Positions 27,380 to 35,386 of a DNA stretch of 64,000 bases are shown piece after piece. Made by a program: the position numbers and the translations under genes. Source of the DNA: Nocardiopsis sp. CC223A (GTDB lineage: Bacteria; Actinomycetota; Actinomycetes; Streptosporangiales; Streptosporangiaceae); NCBI RefSeq assembly GCF_030766825.1, contig NZ_JASFDV010000009.1:55616-119615 (forward strand), written 5' to 3'. Every line of letters begins with the position of its first letter. Positions within the stretch are counted from its first letter, which is position 1. The notes under the pieces were generated by a model, which was not told the DNA's origin, searched no databases, and saw only the letters and a program-made list of their open reading frames with translations.

Positions 27380-28720
27380 TCAGGCGGCGGAGCCCGGTGC
27401 CCCGGTGCGGGCGGCGATGATGTCGCGGTAGCGGGCGAAGGAGTCCTTGGGCGTGCGGACCTGGGTGTCGTGGTCCACGTGCACCAGGCCGAACCGCTGG
27501 TGGTAGCCCTCCGCCCACTCGAAGTTGTCGGTGAGCGTCCACACGAAGTAGCCGCGCACGTCCGTCCCCCGTGCTCGGGCCGCGTCCACGGCGGCGATGT
27601 GCGACTCCAGGTAGGCGATGCGCTCGGGGTCGGCCACCCGGCCGTCGGCCACCGTGTCCTCGCGCGAGCAGCCGTTCTCGGTGACGTACAGCGGCGGCAG
27701 CGCCTCGCCGTACCGCTCCGACAGCCCCACCAGGGTGTCGGTCAGCCCCTCGGGGACCACCGGCCACCCGAACGCCGTCGTGGGCACCCCCGTGATCTCG
27801 CCCAGTGCGAACGGCAGCCCCGCACCCTCGTCCGGCGCCAGGACCAGGCTCGGGTTGTAGTAGTTGACGCCGATGCCGTCCGCGCTGCCCGCGATGACCG
27901 CCAGGTCCCCTTCGTGCACCCCCGGCACCTCCGCGGCGCCGAACGCCGACAGGTCCGGGTAGGAGCCCAGCAGCACCGGGTCGGCGAACAGCCGGTTGTG
28001 CAGGGCGTCGTAGGCCGCCCCCGCCGCCAGGTCGGCCCCGGTCGGGTCCTGCGGGGCGCGCACCGGGGTCAGGTTGTTGGTGAGCAGCGCCTCCAGCCCG
28101 CGTGAGCGCAGCTCCGCCGCGGCCAGGCCGTGGGCGAGCAGCAAGTGGTGCGCCACCGTCAGGAGTTCGGGGACCTCCAGGGTGAGGCCCGGGGCGTGGT
28201 TGCCGAACGCGTGCCCGTAGGCCATGTGGACCACCGGCTCGTTCAGGGTGATCCACCTCGGGACGCGGTCGCCCAACCGGTCGGCGACCACCGCCGCGTA
28301 GTCGGCGAACGCCCGCGCGGTGTCCCGGGCCGACCAGCCGCCCGCGTCCTGTAGGGCCTGGGGCAGGTCCCAGTGGAACAGGGTCGGGAACGGGGTGATG
28401 CCCCGCTCCAGCAGGGCGTCGACCAGCCGCTCGTAGAAGTCCAGGCCCGCCTTGTTCACCGGTCCGGTGCCCTGCGGCACCACCCGCGGCCAGGCGATCG
28501 AGAAGCGGTAGGCGTTCACGCCCAGCCGGTCGAGCAGGTCCACGTCCTGCGGCCAGCGGTGGTAGTGGTCGCAGGCCACGGCCGGGCTGTGGCCGTCGCG
28601 GACGGCGCCCGGCCGGGCGGCGAAGGTGTCCCAGATCGACGGGGCGCGGCCGTCCTCGGCCGGGGCGCCCTCCACCTGGAACGCGGCCGAGGCCACACCC
28701 CACAGGAACGGTGACGACAT
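27380..28720 (-). CDS. Family GH1 beta-glucosidase
   Basis: Protein of 446 residues, normal for GH1. It hydrolyses beta-glucosides such as cellobiose in the cytosol; there is no signal peptide. The acid/base Glu is in TLNEP (near 165) and the nucleophile Glu in YVTENG (near 350). The N-terminal FLWGVASAAFQVEGAPAEDGRAPSIWDTF and the C-terminal YFVWTLTDNFEWAEGY blocks hold the sugar. The ATG has AAAGGCGGA upstream. It lies downstream of a sugar-type MFS gene on the same strand, separated by 504 bp of repeats. Confidence 0.94.
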   Translation of the reverse strand: MSSPFLWGVASAAFQVEGAPAEDGRAPSIWDTFAARPGAVRDGHSPAVACDHYHRWPQDVDLLDRLGVNAYRFSIAWPRVVPQGTGPVNKAGLDFYERLVDALLERGITPFPTLFHWDLPQALQDAGGWSARDTARAFADYAAVVADRLGDRVPRWITLNEPVVHMAYGHAFGNHAPGLTLEVPELLTVAHHLLLAHGLAAAELRSRGLEALLTNNLTPVRAPQDPTGADLAAGAAYDALHNRLFADPVLLGSYPDLSAFGAAEVPGVHEGDLAVIAGSADGIGVNYYNPSLVLAPDEGAGLPFALGEITGVPTTAFGWPVVPEGLTDTLVGLSERYGEALPPLYVTENGCSREDTVADGRVADPERIAYLESHIAAVDAARARGTDVRGYFVWTLTDNFEWAEGYHQRFGLVHVDHDTQVRTPKDSFARYRDIIAARTGAPGSAA

Positions 28721-28862
28721 ACGGATCCGCCTTTCGTACGCGGGTGCCCTTCCGGCGACCGGACGGTCCGGGGCCGGGGGCGGGAGGGAACGGGGGTCGA
28801 AACGGTACGGGTCGGGGTGGTGCGGGATCGGGTGTGCGGGTGCTGCGTGGTGGTGCGGGGCC

Positions 28863-29195
28863 GGGCGTGTGGAGTCCGAGGGGCGTGGGGCCGGAGTGCT
28901 GCGGGGACGGGGTCTGAGAGTGCGCGGGGGTGCGGGATCGGGCGTGTGGAGTCCGAGGGGCGTGGGGCCGGAGTGCTGCGGGGACGGGGTCTGAGAGTGC
29001 GTGGTGGTGTGGGATCGGGCGTGTGGGGTCCGAGGGGCGTGGGGCCGGGGAGGCGTGGGGCCGGGCGTGTGGGTGCTGAGGGGTGTGGGGTCGGGGTGGT
29101 GCGGGTGCGGGGTCTGAGAGTGCGTGGTGGTGTGGGATCGGGCGTGTGGGGTCCGAGGGGCGCGGGTCGGGGCGGCGTGGGGCCGGGCGTGTGGG
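28863..29195. repeat. G-rich tandem repeats with a 77-bp period
   Basis: The string GGGCGTGTGG starts at 28863, 28940, 29017, 29063, 29140 and 29185, giving steps of 77, 77, 46, 77 and 45 bp. Units 1 and 2 are identical over their first 62 bases. A GGTCTGAGAGTGCG element recurs in the full units. The + strand is packed with GGG/GGGG runs and nearly lacks C runs, so it could form G-quadruplexes. The repeats fill most of the 504-bp gap (28721-29224) between the MFS and beta-glucosidase genes; I see no gene there. Confidence 0.85.
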
Positions 29196-29224
29196 TGCGG
29201 GGTTCGAGGGACGAGGATGTGGGC

Positions 29225-30553
29225 TCAGGCCACCCCCTTGATGCGCCACACCAGGACGGCGCCCAGCAGGGTCAGCAGGCCGCAGACCGTGTACAGGACC
29301 GGGTAGCCGCCCAGGTACACCACGATCGGACCGGCCAGCGCCGGGGCGATGACCTGCGGCCCGGCGCTGGCGATGTTCACGATCCCCAGGTCTTTGGCAC
29401 GGCCCTCCGCGGCCGGGAGGACCTCGGTGACCAGGGCGTTGTCCACCGACAGGTAGATGCCGAACCCGACGCCCAGCACCACCGCGGACGCGATCGTCAC
29501 CGGCCAGGTCGGGAACAGCGCCACCAGGAACGCCGGGAGCGCGCACACCACCCCCGACACGCACACCGGGCCGCGACGCCGTCCCCAGCGGTCGGAGAGC
29601 ATGCCCGCGACCACGGTGGTCGCCACCACCGCGGCCGTGTAGACCAGGATCAGCAGGAGCAGGCCGTCGGCGGCGGAGGAACCGGGGAAGAGTTCCTCGT
29701 AGCCGATGCCGTCGCGCAGGAAGTACAGCAGGTAGAGGGTGAACATGGCGTTGCCGGTCTGCATGAGGAACCGGGTGAGCCAGGCCCACGCGAAGTCCGG
29801 GTGGCGGCGCGGCGACACCCAGAGACCGCGGCCGAGTTCACGCCAGGGCGGACGGGCCCCGCGCGGCAGCGGGGGATCCGGCGACAGCAGGGCGAAGGGC
29901 AGGGCGCAGGCGATGAGGAGCACGCCGATGAGCGTGTAGCCCGGGGAGATGCGGGTGACGACCACGGTCACCAGCACCACGGCGACCACCACACCCGCGG
30001 ACTGGGGGATGCCGACCCAGCCGGAGACCGCGCCGCGCTGGCGGACCGGGACGCGGTCCGGGATGGCGGCGAGCAGGGTGGCGTTGAGCAGGGACAGGGC
30101 CACTTGGACGAGCGACCAGCCGACGAGTACTCCCGTGACGGTGTCCTGGCGGCCCAGGACGATCAGGCCGATCCCGCCCAGGACGGCGCCGAGCAGCACC
30201 CACGGGCGGCGGCGGCCCAGGGGCCCGACGGTGCGGTCGGACAGTGCTCCGGCCAGAGGGGTGCCGAGCGTGGCCATGAGGGCGCCGACGCCGGTGACCC
30301 AGGCCAGGGCGGTCTCCTTGCTCTCCGGGACGATCACTCCGACCTGCTCGGGGAGGAGGACCTGGAGGGGGCCGAAGAACGCCATCCACATGCCGAGGTT
30401 GGCCAGGCTGATGCCGGTCACCCACAGGGCGCCGACAGGGGCGGTGGGCTCGGCGAGGGCCTCGGGGATCGGGTCTGAGGCGGTACCGGGGGCCGGTGCT
30501 CCGGGGGCGGAGGCGGGGCGTTCGGAGGGCGGGGGCGCGGGGGGTGTGCGCAC
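29225..30553 (-). CDS. MFS transporter, glycoside/sugar type
   Basis: Protein of 442 residues with twelve predicted membrane helices after a Pro/Ala-rich 40-residue cytoplasmic start. The loop SDRTVGPLGRRRPW between helices 2 and 3 is the signature seen in GPH/SLC45-like sugar transporters, repeated as SDRWGRRRGP in the second half. Together with the downstream GH1 enzyme it probably imports a beta-glucoside. The GTG start has AGGTGA upstream, and a dyad operator covers its leader (30564-30590). Confidence 0.85.
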   Translation of the reverse strand: MRTPPAPPPSERPASAPGAPAPGTASDPIPEALAEPTAPVGALWVTGISLANLGMWMAFFGPLQVLLPEQVGVIVPESKETALAWVTGVGALMATLGTPLAGALSDRTVGPLGRRRPWVLLGAVLGGIGLIVLGRQDTVTGVLVGWSLVQVALSLLNATLLAAIPDRVPVRQRGAVSGWVGIPQSAGVVVAVVLVTVVVTRISPGYTLIGVLLIACALPFALLSPDPPLPRGARPPWRELGRGLWVSPRRHPDFAWAWLTRFLMQTGNAMFTLYLLYFLRDGIGYEELFPGSSAADGLLLLILVYTAAVVATTVVAGMLSDRWGRRRGPVCVSGVVCALPAFLVALFPTWPVTIASAVVLGVGFGIYLSVDNALVTEVLPAAEGRAKDLGIVNIASAGPQVIAPALAGPIVVYLGGYPVLYTVCGLLTLLGAVLVWRIKGVA

Positions 30554-30563
30554 GGATCACCTG

Positions 30564-30590
30564 CCTAACGTGAATTGTCTTCATGTTAGG
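30564..30590. promoter_or_regulatory. 11-5-11 dyad in the MFS leader
   Basis: CCTAACGTGAA (30564-30574) and TTCATGTTAGG (30580-30590) are inverted repeats with one mismatch in 11, spaced by TTGTC. It lies 11 bp upstream of the GTG start of the sugar MFS gene. It could be a repressor operator (LacI/ROK/PadR type) or an RNA hairpin near the ribosome site. No sugar repressor gene is adjacent. Confidence 0.5.
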
Positions 30591-30634
30591 TGCGTCACAG
30601 GCGCGGATGGAAGTCCGGAGGGGCATCTCCCGCC

Positions 30635-30700
30635 ATTGGTCAAACTTGATTAGTGGGAGGGGGTGGGCTAGGCTCGTGCCATTGATCAAACTTGACTACT
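30635..30700 (+). promoter_or_regulatory. Orphan promoter with two PadR-type operators
   Basis: TTGATT (30646-30651), 17 bp, TAGGCT (30669-30674) is a good vegetative promoter reading rightward. Two near-identical 20-bp dyads flank it: ATTGGTCAA-AC-TTGATTAGT (30635-30654, over the -35) and ATTGATCAA-AC-TTGACTACT (30681-30700, at the predicted +1). A third copy lies upstream of padR (31694-31713). No rightward gene follows; the DNA downstream is a transposase remnant and then the opposite strand of padR. Confidence 0.55.
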
Positions 30701-30914
30701 CATGTGGGTGCGGCGCCGGGGAGTCGGTGGCCCGGATGCGTGCCGTCGGGGTCGCTGAGGGGTGTCGGGGCGGTCGGTGTGCGTGGTGCTCGTGGAGAGC
30801 GGTGTCGCGGTTGATGTCGAGCTCTCGGGCGGCCTCGGTGACGTTGCCGGTCTCGGTCACCGGTTCCGGGAAGCGTTCCCGCAGTCGGGCCGGTTCCTGC
30901 CCGGTGAACGACAT
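30696..30914 (-). pseudogene. Orphan transposase N-terminus (IS30-like helix-turn-helix)
   Basis: An ATG at 30914 opens a 72-codon frame whose first about 39 residues (MSFTGQEPARLRERF, TGNVTEAARELDINRDTA) look like the N-terminal helix-turn-helix of actinomycete IS transposases. After that the frame becomes His/Pro-rich and meaningless, so the catalytic DDE domain is missing. The family assignment is from memory of such N-termini. The ATG sits at the edge of the nested hairpin at 30914-30957. Confidence 0.5.
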
Positions 30915-30957
30915 GGTGGTCGCAACCTCCCTGAATGCCAGGGTGTCGCGACCACCA
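30914..30957 (-). promoter_or_regulatory. Nested-hairpin leader of the IS30-like remnant
   Basis: The outer stem pairs 30914-30923 (TGGTGGTCGC) with 30948-30957 (GCGACCACCA), 10 perfect pairs. Inside it CCCTG (30929-30933) pairs with CAGGG (30939-30943) around a 5-nt loop. The outer stem includes the A of the start codon, so folding would block initiation. Such leaders are known to stop read-through expression of transposases. Confidence 0.55.
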
Positions 30958-31022
30958 CTGGAACCCGAGGACCACCGGGGCCGCCCGCGCCCCGGCCCCG
31001 CGCCGGGTCCCGCGCCGCCGGG

Positions 31023-31664
31023 TCAGGCCGGGGACTCGCCGATGCGCCAGGCCGCCATGAGCTCCGGGTTGTCCTCGGCGAACACGCCCTTGAAGGGGTT
31101 CCCGCCCTCGCCCGCGAACGAGTGCGCGCCCGCCTCGATGCGCTCCATCAGCCGCCGCGTCCACTCCGTCTCGGCGCGGCCCACGGCCAGCCACATGTCC
31201 ATGATCTCGCCGATGTGCCCCATGGTGTCGGCGTACTCGGCGGGGACGTAGTGGGTGCTGACCGAGTCCTGCCAGTTCTTCAGCCCCTCCTCGCGAACGC
31301 TCAGCAGCTCGACCACCTCGTGGCGGGGCAGGTCCACCATGAACCCCAGCCCGGCCGAGAGCATGTCCCGCCGCTCGTCGTGCGAGGACAGCGCCCGCCG
31401 CAGCAGCGAGAAGTACTCCTCGACGCCCTCCGGGGTGAGCTCGTACTCGGTGCGGGGCGGCCCGCCCACGGTGGAGGGCGCCGTGTCGTGCGCGCGCAAC
31501 AGGCCCTGCTTGGCCAGCTGCTTCAGGGCGTGGTAGATCGAGCCGGGCTTGGCGTTGGACCACTCGTGGGCACCCCAGAACTCCAGGTCGTTGCGCACCT
31601 GGTAGCCGTGCGCCCGGCCGTGCAGGCGGACCGCCCCCAGGACCAGCAACCGGATGGCCGACAT
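31023..31664 (-). CDS. PadR-family transcriptional regulator
   Basis: Protein of 213 residues, a long (type s1) PadR. The winged helix covers about 1-85 (IRLLVLGAVRLHGRAHGYQ, PGSIYHALKQLAKQGLL, TEYELTPEG), and the C-terminal helical domain (MLSAGLGFMVDLPR onward) makes the dimer. ATG with GGGGAGGG upstream. PadR proteins repress efflux or detoxification genes and themselves. A dyad at 31694-31713 sits in its own promoter, with two more copies at 30635-30700. Acyl-CoA oxidase lies upstream on the same strand. Confidence 0.88.
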   Translation of the reverse strand: MSAIRLLVLGAVRLHGRAHGYQVRNDLEFWGAHEWSNAKPGSIYHALKQLAKQGLLRAHDTAPSTVGGPPRTEYELTPEGVEEYFSLLRRALSSHDERRDMLSAGLGFMVDLPRHEVVELLSVREEGLKNWQDSVSTHYVPAEYADTMGHIGEIMDMWLAVGRAETEWTRRLMERIEAGAHSFAGEGGNPFKGVFAEDNPELMAAWRIGESPA

Positions 31665-31693
31665 GCCGTACCCTCCCCGTTCAGCACAGGAAA

Positions 31694-31713
31694 ACTAATC
31701 AACTTTGACTACT
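31694..31713. promoter_or_regulatory. Candidate PadR autoregulatory operator
   Basis: ACTAATCAA-CT-TTGACTACT: the arms match in 7 of 9 positions as an inverted repeat. It is 30 bp upstream of the padR ATG and shares its core TCAA-nn-TTGA and the flank TTGACTACT with the two sites at 30635-30700. Confidence 0.55.
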
Positions 31714-31756
31714 CTATCCGACGGGTGCGGCGGGTGCCCGGCGCCGCACCCCCCGC

Positions 31757-33724
31757 TCACCCGCGGGCCGGGGCCGCGTCGCCCTGCCGCGCGTGCTCGG
31801 CGCCCAGCGCGATCGGCGCCGCCAGCCACTCGTCGCGCAGTCCGAACGCGTCGACCAGCTGCACCGCGTACGGCCGCAGCCCCCGGCACAGGTCGTCCAC
31901 CGCCCGCGTCACCGCCTTGGTCCGCGCCGTCGACAGCCGCTCGTGCTCCAGGAACCAGGCGCGGTCCTCCTCGATCACCGACATCACGTACAGGTCGCAC
32001 ACCCGGTTGAGCAGCTTGGCCGTGGACTTGTCGCCGCACCGGTCGATCCCGGCCACGAACGCCTCCAGCACCACCCGGTCCATGTGCGCCCGTCCGGCGG
32101 CCAGCACGTGGTCCTGGGCCCGGTTGAACACCTCGAACGCGTCACTGCCGTCCTTCTTGGCGCGGCGCAGCCGCCCGGCCAGCCCCTCGATGATGTGCTT
32201 CTCCCGGTCCTCGAACAGCTCCAGGTGCCAGCCGCGGTTGTACAGGTCGGCGTCGTCGTGCCCGGGGGAGGCCGCGATGAGCCGGTCGATCAGCGGGATC
32301 GCCGCGGTCCGCTCGATCACCGTCTCGAACACCTTGCCCGCCATGAACCGGGCCAGCCCCATCGTGTCCAGGTCGCCGAACGAGTCCTTGAAGTTGGTCA
32401 GCAGACCCTTGGTGAGCTGTTGCAGCAGGACCGTGTTGTCGCCCTCGAAGGTCGTGAAGATGTCGGAGTCGGCCTTGAGCTGCGGGATGCGGTTCTCCGC
32501 CAGGTACCCGGCGCCGCCGCACGCCTCCCGGCAGGTCTGGATGGCGGCGGTCGCGTGCCAGGTGGAGACGGCCTTCAGCCCGGCCGCCCGGGACTCCAGT
32601 TCCCGTTGGGCGTGCTCGTCGCGGCGCGGCGCCCGCGACAGCTCGTGCAGCCGTGTCACCAGCTCCTCCTGCGCGAAGTGCAGGGCGTAGGTGCGGGCCA
32701 GCGCCGGCAGCAGCTTGCGCTGGTGCGCCAGGTAGTCGAGGATGCGCACCTCCTGCTCGGGTGCGCCGTCGCCGCCGGGCCGGGTGAACTGGCGCCGGGT
32801 GTCGGCGTAGCGCAGCGCGATGGTCAGTGCGGCCTTGGCGGCGCTGCCCGCGCCCCCGGCCACGCTGATGCGGCCGCGGATCAGGGTGCCGAGCATGGTG
32901 AAGAACCGCCGGTCGGGGTTCTGGATGGGACTGGAGTAGGTGCCGTCGGGCGCCACGGTGCCGTACCGGTTGAGCAGGTTGGTCCGGGGCACCCGCACGC
33001 CGTCGAACCACAGCCGGCCGTTGTCCACCCCGTTGAGCCCGGCCTTGGGGCCGCAGTCCTGGATCCGCACCCCGGGCATCGGGTTCCCGTCCTCGTCGCG
33101 GATCGGCACGAGCAGGGCGTGCACCCCGTGCTCACCGCCGTCGGCGCGCAGCTGGGCGAACACGACCGCCATGCGACCGTCCCGGGCGGCGTTGCCGATG
33201 TAGTCCTTGCGCGCCGACTCGTCGGGGGTGTCGATCACGAACTCTTCGGCGACCGGGTCGTAGGTGGCCGTGGTGCGCAGGTTCTGCACGTCCGAGCCGT
33301 GGCCGGTCTCGGTCATCGCGAAGCAGCCGGGCAGCTCCACCGACATGACCCGGGGCAGGTACTCGGTGTGGTGCCGCTCGGTGCCCAGGGCGCGGATCGC
33401 CCCGCCGAACAGGCCCCACTGCACGCCCATCTTCACCATGAGCGACATGTCGGCGACGAGCATCTCGAAGGCCACCACGGAGGCGCCGATGTCGTCCGCG
33501 CCGCCCACCGAGGCGGGGAAGCCGTACGCGGGCAGGTCGGTCTCGGCCAGCGCGAGCAACTGCTTCAGGGTGCGCTCGCGGTGCTCCTCGACGGACAGGC
33601 CGTACACGGGGGCGTACCGCTCTCCCTGGAGAACGTCACGGGCGCGTTCGCGCACGTGGGCCCACCGGCCGTCCAGAAGGCCGCGGAGTTCGGCCTCGTC
33701 CACCCGCAACGCCTGTTCGCTCAT
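31757..33724 (-). CDS. Acyl-CoA oxidase/dehydrogenase family flavoprotein
   Basis: Protein of 655 residues, the length of peroxisomal-type acyl-CoA oxidases rather than the about 390 of ordinary dehydrogenases. CFAMTETGHGSDVQNLRTTATYD (FAD/substrate contact, near residue 135-157), ALLVPIRDEDG and KAGLNGVDNGRLWFDGVRVPRTNLL fit the oxidase branch, and the C-terminal half has the two extra oxidase helical domains (EACGGAGYLAENR, TFEGDNTVLLQQLTKGLL). It would oxidise acyl-CoA and pass electrons to oxygen. Start ATG has GGGGGAAG upstream. It stands alone, with no other beta-oxidation genes next to it. Confidence 0.88.
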   Translation of the reverse strand: MSEQALRVDEAELRGLLDGRWAHVRERARDVLQGERYAPVYGLSVEEHRERTLKQLLALAETDLPAYGFPASVGGADDIGASVVAFEMLVADMSLMVKMGVQWGLFGGAIRALGTERHHTEYLPRVMSVELPGCFAMTETGHGSDVQNLRTTATYDPVAEEFVIDTPDESARKDYIGNAARDGRMAVVFAQLRADGGEHGVHALLVPIRDEDGNPMPGVRIQDCGPKAGLNGVDNGRLWFDGVRVPRTNLLNRYGTVAPDGTYSSPIQNPDRRFFTMLGTLIRGRISVAGGAGSAAKAALTIALRYADTRRQFTRPGGDGAPEQEVRILDYLAHQRKLLPALARTYALHFAQEELVTRLHELSRAPRRDEHAQRELESRAAGLKAVSTWHATAAIQTCREACGGAGYLAENRIPQLKADSDIFTTFEGDNTVLLQQLTKGLLTNFKDSFGDLDTMGLARFMAGKVFETVIERTAAIPLIDRLIAASPGHDDADLYNRGWHLELFEDREKHIIEGLAGRLRRAKKDGSDAFEVFNRAQDHVLAAGRAHMDRVVLEAFVAGIDRCGDKSTAKLLNRVCDLYVMSVIEEDRAWFLEHERLSTARTKAVTRAVDDLCRGLRPYAVQLVDAFGLRDEWLAAPIALGAEHARQGDAAPARG

Positions 33725-33881
33725 GTCTTCCCCCTGCTGGTCCTCGTCGACGCGGCCCCCTCGTGCCTACCACCCGCGCGGCCGGAGGGGTCGGGAACAC
33801 GCCCGGTACGGGCGTGTGGTCCCAACCTAGCCGTACCGGCCATGGAGGTTGATAGCACCCACCCCGGCCGACACAAGCGAA

Positions 33882-33940
33882 GAGGGCCTTCGGTATCGGT
33901 GTGGATCGCGAGATCCACCCCCGGCCACCAGAAGGCCCTC
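33882..33940 (+). promoter_or_regulatory. Nested-hairpin leader ahead of an IS481-like remnant
   Basis: Outer stem GAGGGCCTTC (33882-33891) with GAAGGCCCTC (33931-33940), 10 perfect pairs. Inner stem GTGGATC-GCGA-GATCCAC (33901-33918), 7 perfect pairs closed by a GNRA tetraloop. The ATG of the remnant follows 1 base later (33942). The layout matches the leader at 30914-30957 although the sequences are unrelated. Confidence 0.6.
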
Positions 33941-33941
33941 G

Positions 33942-34043
33942 ATGCCCCACACCACCCACGCCAACGCCACCCCCACGCCCGCGGTCCGCCCCGCTCCGGC
34001 CCGCTGTGTCGTGGACGACGGCCGGCCGCTGCGCCGGGACGCC
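33942..34043 (+). pseudogene. Orphan transposase N-terminus (IS481-like)
   Basis: Starting at ATG 33942 the frame reads MPHTTHANATPTPAV, then CVVDDGRPLRRDASD, which resembles the N-terminus of actinomycete IS481-type transposases (N-A-x-L-T ... V-x-x-GRPL). The similarity fades near the sulfotransferase stop on the other strand, and the frame beyond is only its shadow. The helix-turn-helix end and the whole DDE domain are absent. The 319-bp gap 33725-34043 holds nothing else I can support. Confidence 0.45.
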
Positions 34044-35294
34044 TCAGACCCCGGCCCCGTCCGCGCGGGCGGCCGCCGATCCGGTCGGGTCCGGACCGAA
34101 CGCCGCGCGCACCTCCTGGGCGGTGAGGCCGTAGCGGTCGAGCCCGTACCGGTGGCCGCCGGGGTTCTTGCGCCGGTCCCGCTGCGTGTACGCGAGCGTG
34201 CGGTCCCGGCTGGCCGCGTCGAACTCCTCGCCGAGGATCCGCCAGACGCGTTCGGCCGCCCCGAGCGGGTCGGACGTCAGCTCGTCGTAGGGCAGGTCGA
34301 TGAAGTGTCCGGGGGCGTGCCCGCTGCGCACCCGGCGGGCGTGCTCGGCGGCCCCCGCCCAGATGTCCAGCCATTCGCGGCCGATCCGGTGCGGGTCCAC
34401 CCCGTGGCAGTGCAGGCGCATCCCCGCCTCGGTCAGGCTCGCCCAGGACGGCATGGCCCGGGCGGGGTCGCGGTCGGTCAGTACGACCACCGCGTCGGGG
34501 AAGACCGACAGCAGGACGTCCAGGTTGGGCAGGTGCAGCGGGGACTTGAGCACCCAGCGCCGTGCGGGCCGCCCCCACTGCAACGCCTGGAGCTGCTGCT
34601 TGAGGTAGACGTAGTCGGGGGTGGCGTCACGCTGCTCCAGCCACGCGCGGTAGTCGGGGACGTGGGCGCGGACGTGGTTGTTCAGGCCGTGCGGCAGGAG
34701 GAAGACGCACTCCTCCGGTTCCAGCGGGTGCATGGGGTGGATGGTCCCGAACCCCGGGGCCATCGCGTGCATGCCCCGGATCTGTGCCCGCGCCGAGGCC
34801 AGGCGCTCGCGCCTGCCCACCGTGCGCTCACCGGGCCGGCCCGTGTCGGGCACCGGGCTCAGCAGCTCCCACAGCATGGGTGCCCGGGCCCGGGTGTGCC
34901 GGGCGAGGAGCCCGTGCCCGAACGTGGTGCCCGTCCGGGGCAGGCCGGTGATGAACACCGGCCGGTCGACGGGCTCGGCGGCGACCTCCGGGCGGGCGTC
35001 GAGCAGGTGGAGCATGCGCAGGCGAGTCTCCAGCCGCCGCCGGATCTCGCTCTGTAGCGCGAACCGGCCGACCGGGGTGAGGTCGGGCACCGCCTGCCAG
35101 GCCTCGTGGAGGAACCTCATGTCCGCGAGGAAGGGTTCGTCGGGGAGCCAGGGCAGGCCGCTGCGGGAGGATGCCGCCCGCAGCGCGGCGTCGAAGGACC
35201 CCCCGTCCCCGAACCGCCCCGCGAACGGGGCGAGCAGTGCGTTCACGGGTTCCAACCACCACACGGGGCGCACGCTTTCGGACGGTCTCTCCAC
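34044..35294 (-). CDS. Sulfotransferase family protein
   Basis: Protein of 416 residues. The PAPS 5'-phosphosulfate loop is FITGLPRTGTTFGHGLLA (near residue 115), and the 3'-phosphate region VVVLTDRDPARAMPS carries the conserved Arg/Ser (near 270). A WVLKSPLHLPNLDVLL block lies between them. It should move a sulfo group from PAPS to an unknown acceptor, perhaps a lipid or secondary metabolite. GTG start with GGAGGAG upstream. There are no sulfate-activation genes nearby. The last residues (Ala/Gly-rich) run up against the IS481-like remnant. Confidence 0.85.
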   Translation of the reverse strand: MERPSESVRPVWWLEPVNALLAPFAGRFGDGGSFDAALRAASSRSGLPWLPDEPFLADMRFLHEAWQAVPDLTPVGRFALQSEIRRRLETRLRMLHLLDARPEVAAEPVDRPVFITGLPRTGTTFGHGLLARHTRARAPMLWELLSPVPDTGRPGERTVGRRERLASARAQIRGMHAMAPGFGTIHPMHPLEPEECVFLLPHGLNNHVRAHVPDYRAWLEQRDATPDYVYLKQQLQALQWGRPARRWVLKSPLHLPNLDVLLSVFPDAVVVLTDRDPARAMPSWASLTEAGMRLHCHGVDPHRIGREWLDIWAGAAEHARRVRSGHAPGHFIDLPYDELTSDPLGAAERVWRILGEEFDAASRDRTLAYTQRDRRKNPGGHRYGLDRYGLTAQEVRAAFGPDPTGSAAARADGAGV

Positions 35295-35386
35295 CGGTCT
35301 CCTCCTTCGGTCGCGGACGGCGGCTACCGGATTGGACCACGGCGGCGGGCGTCGGCGACAGGGGGAGGGGGCTTTCGGTCTTTCGG

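Noticed and set aside
28863..29195. The spaced repeats as a CRISPR array
   Set aside because: There are no unique spacers between conserved repeats: units are nearly identical along their full length, with unequal steps, and no cas genes are present.
26550..29789. A 1079-codon minus-strand frame running across the beta-glucosidase gene, the repeats and part of the MFS gene
   Set aside because: It overlaps two clear genes in another frame and is a Pro/His/Arg-rich shadow. Long open shadows are normal at this GC content.
30914..34043. The whole 30.9-34.0 kb segment as one composite transposon
   Set aside because: The two transposase remnants are of different types and orientation, no terminal inverted repeats or target duplications were found, and the PadR and acyl-CoA oxidase genes between them have ordinary codon use.
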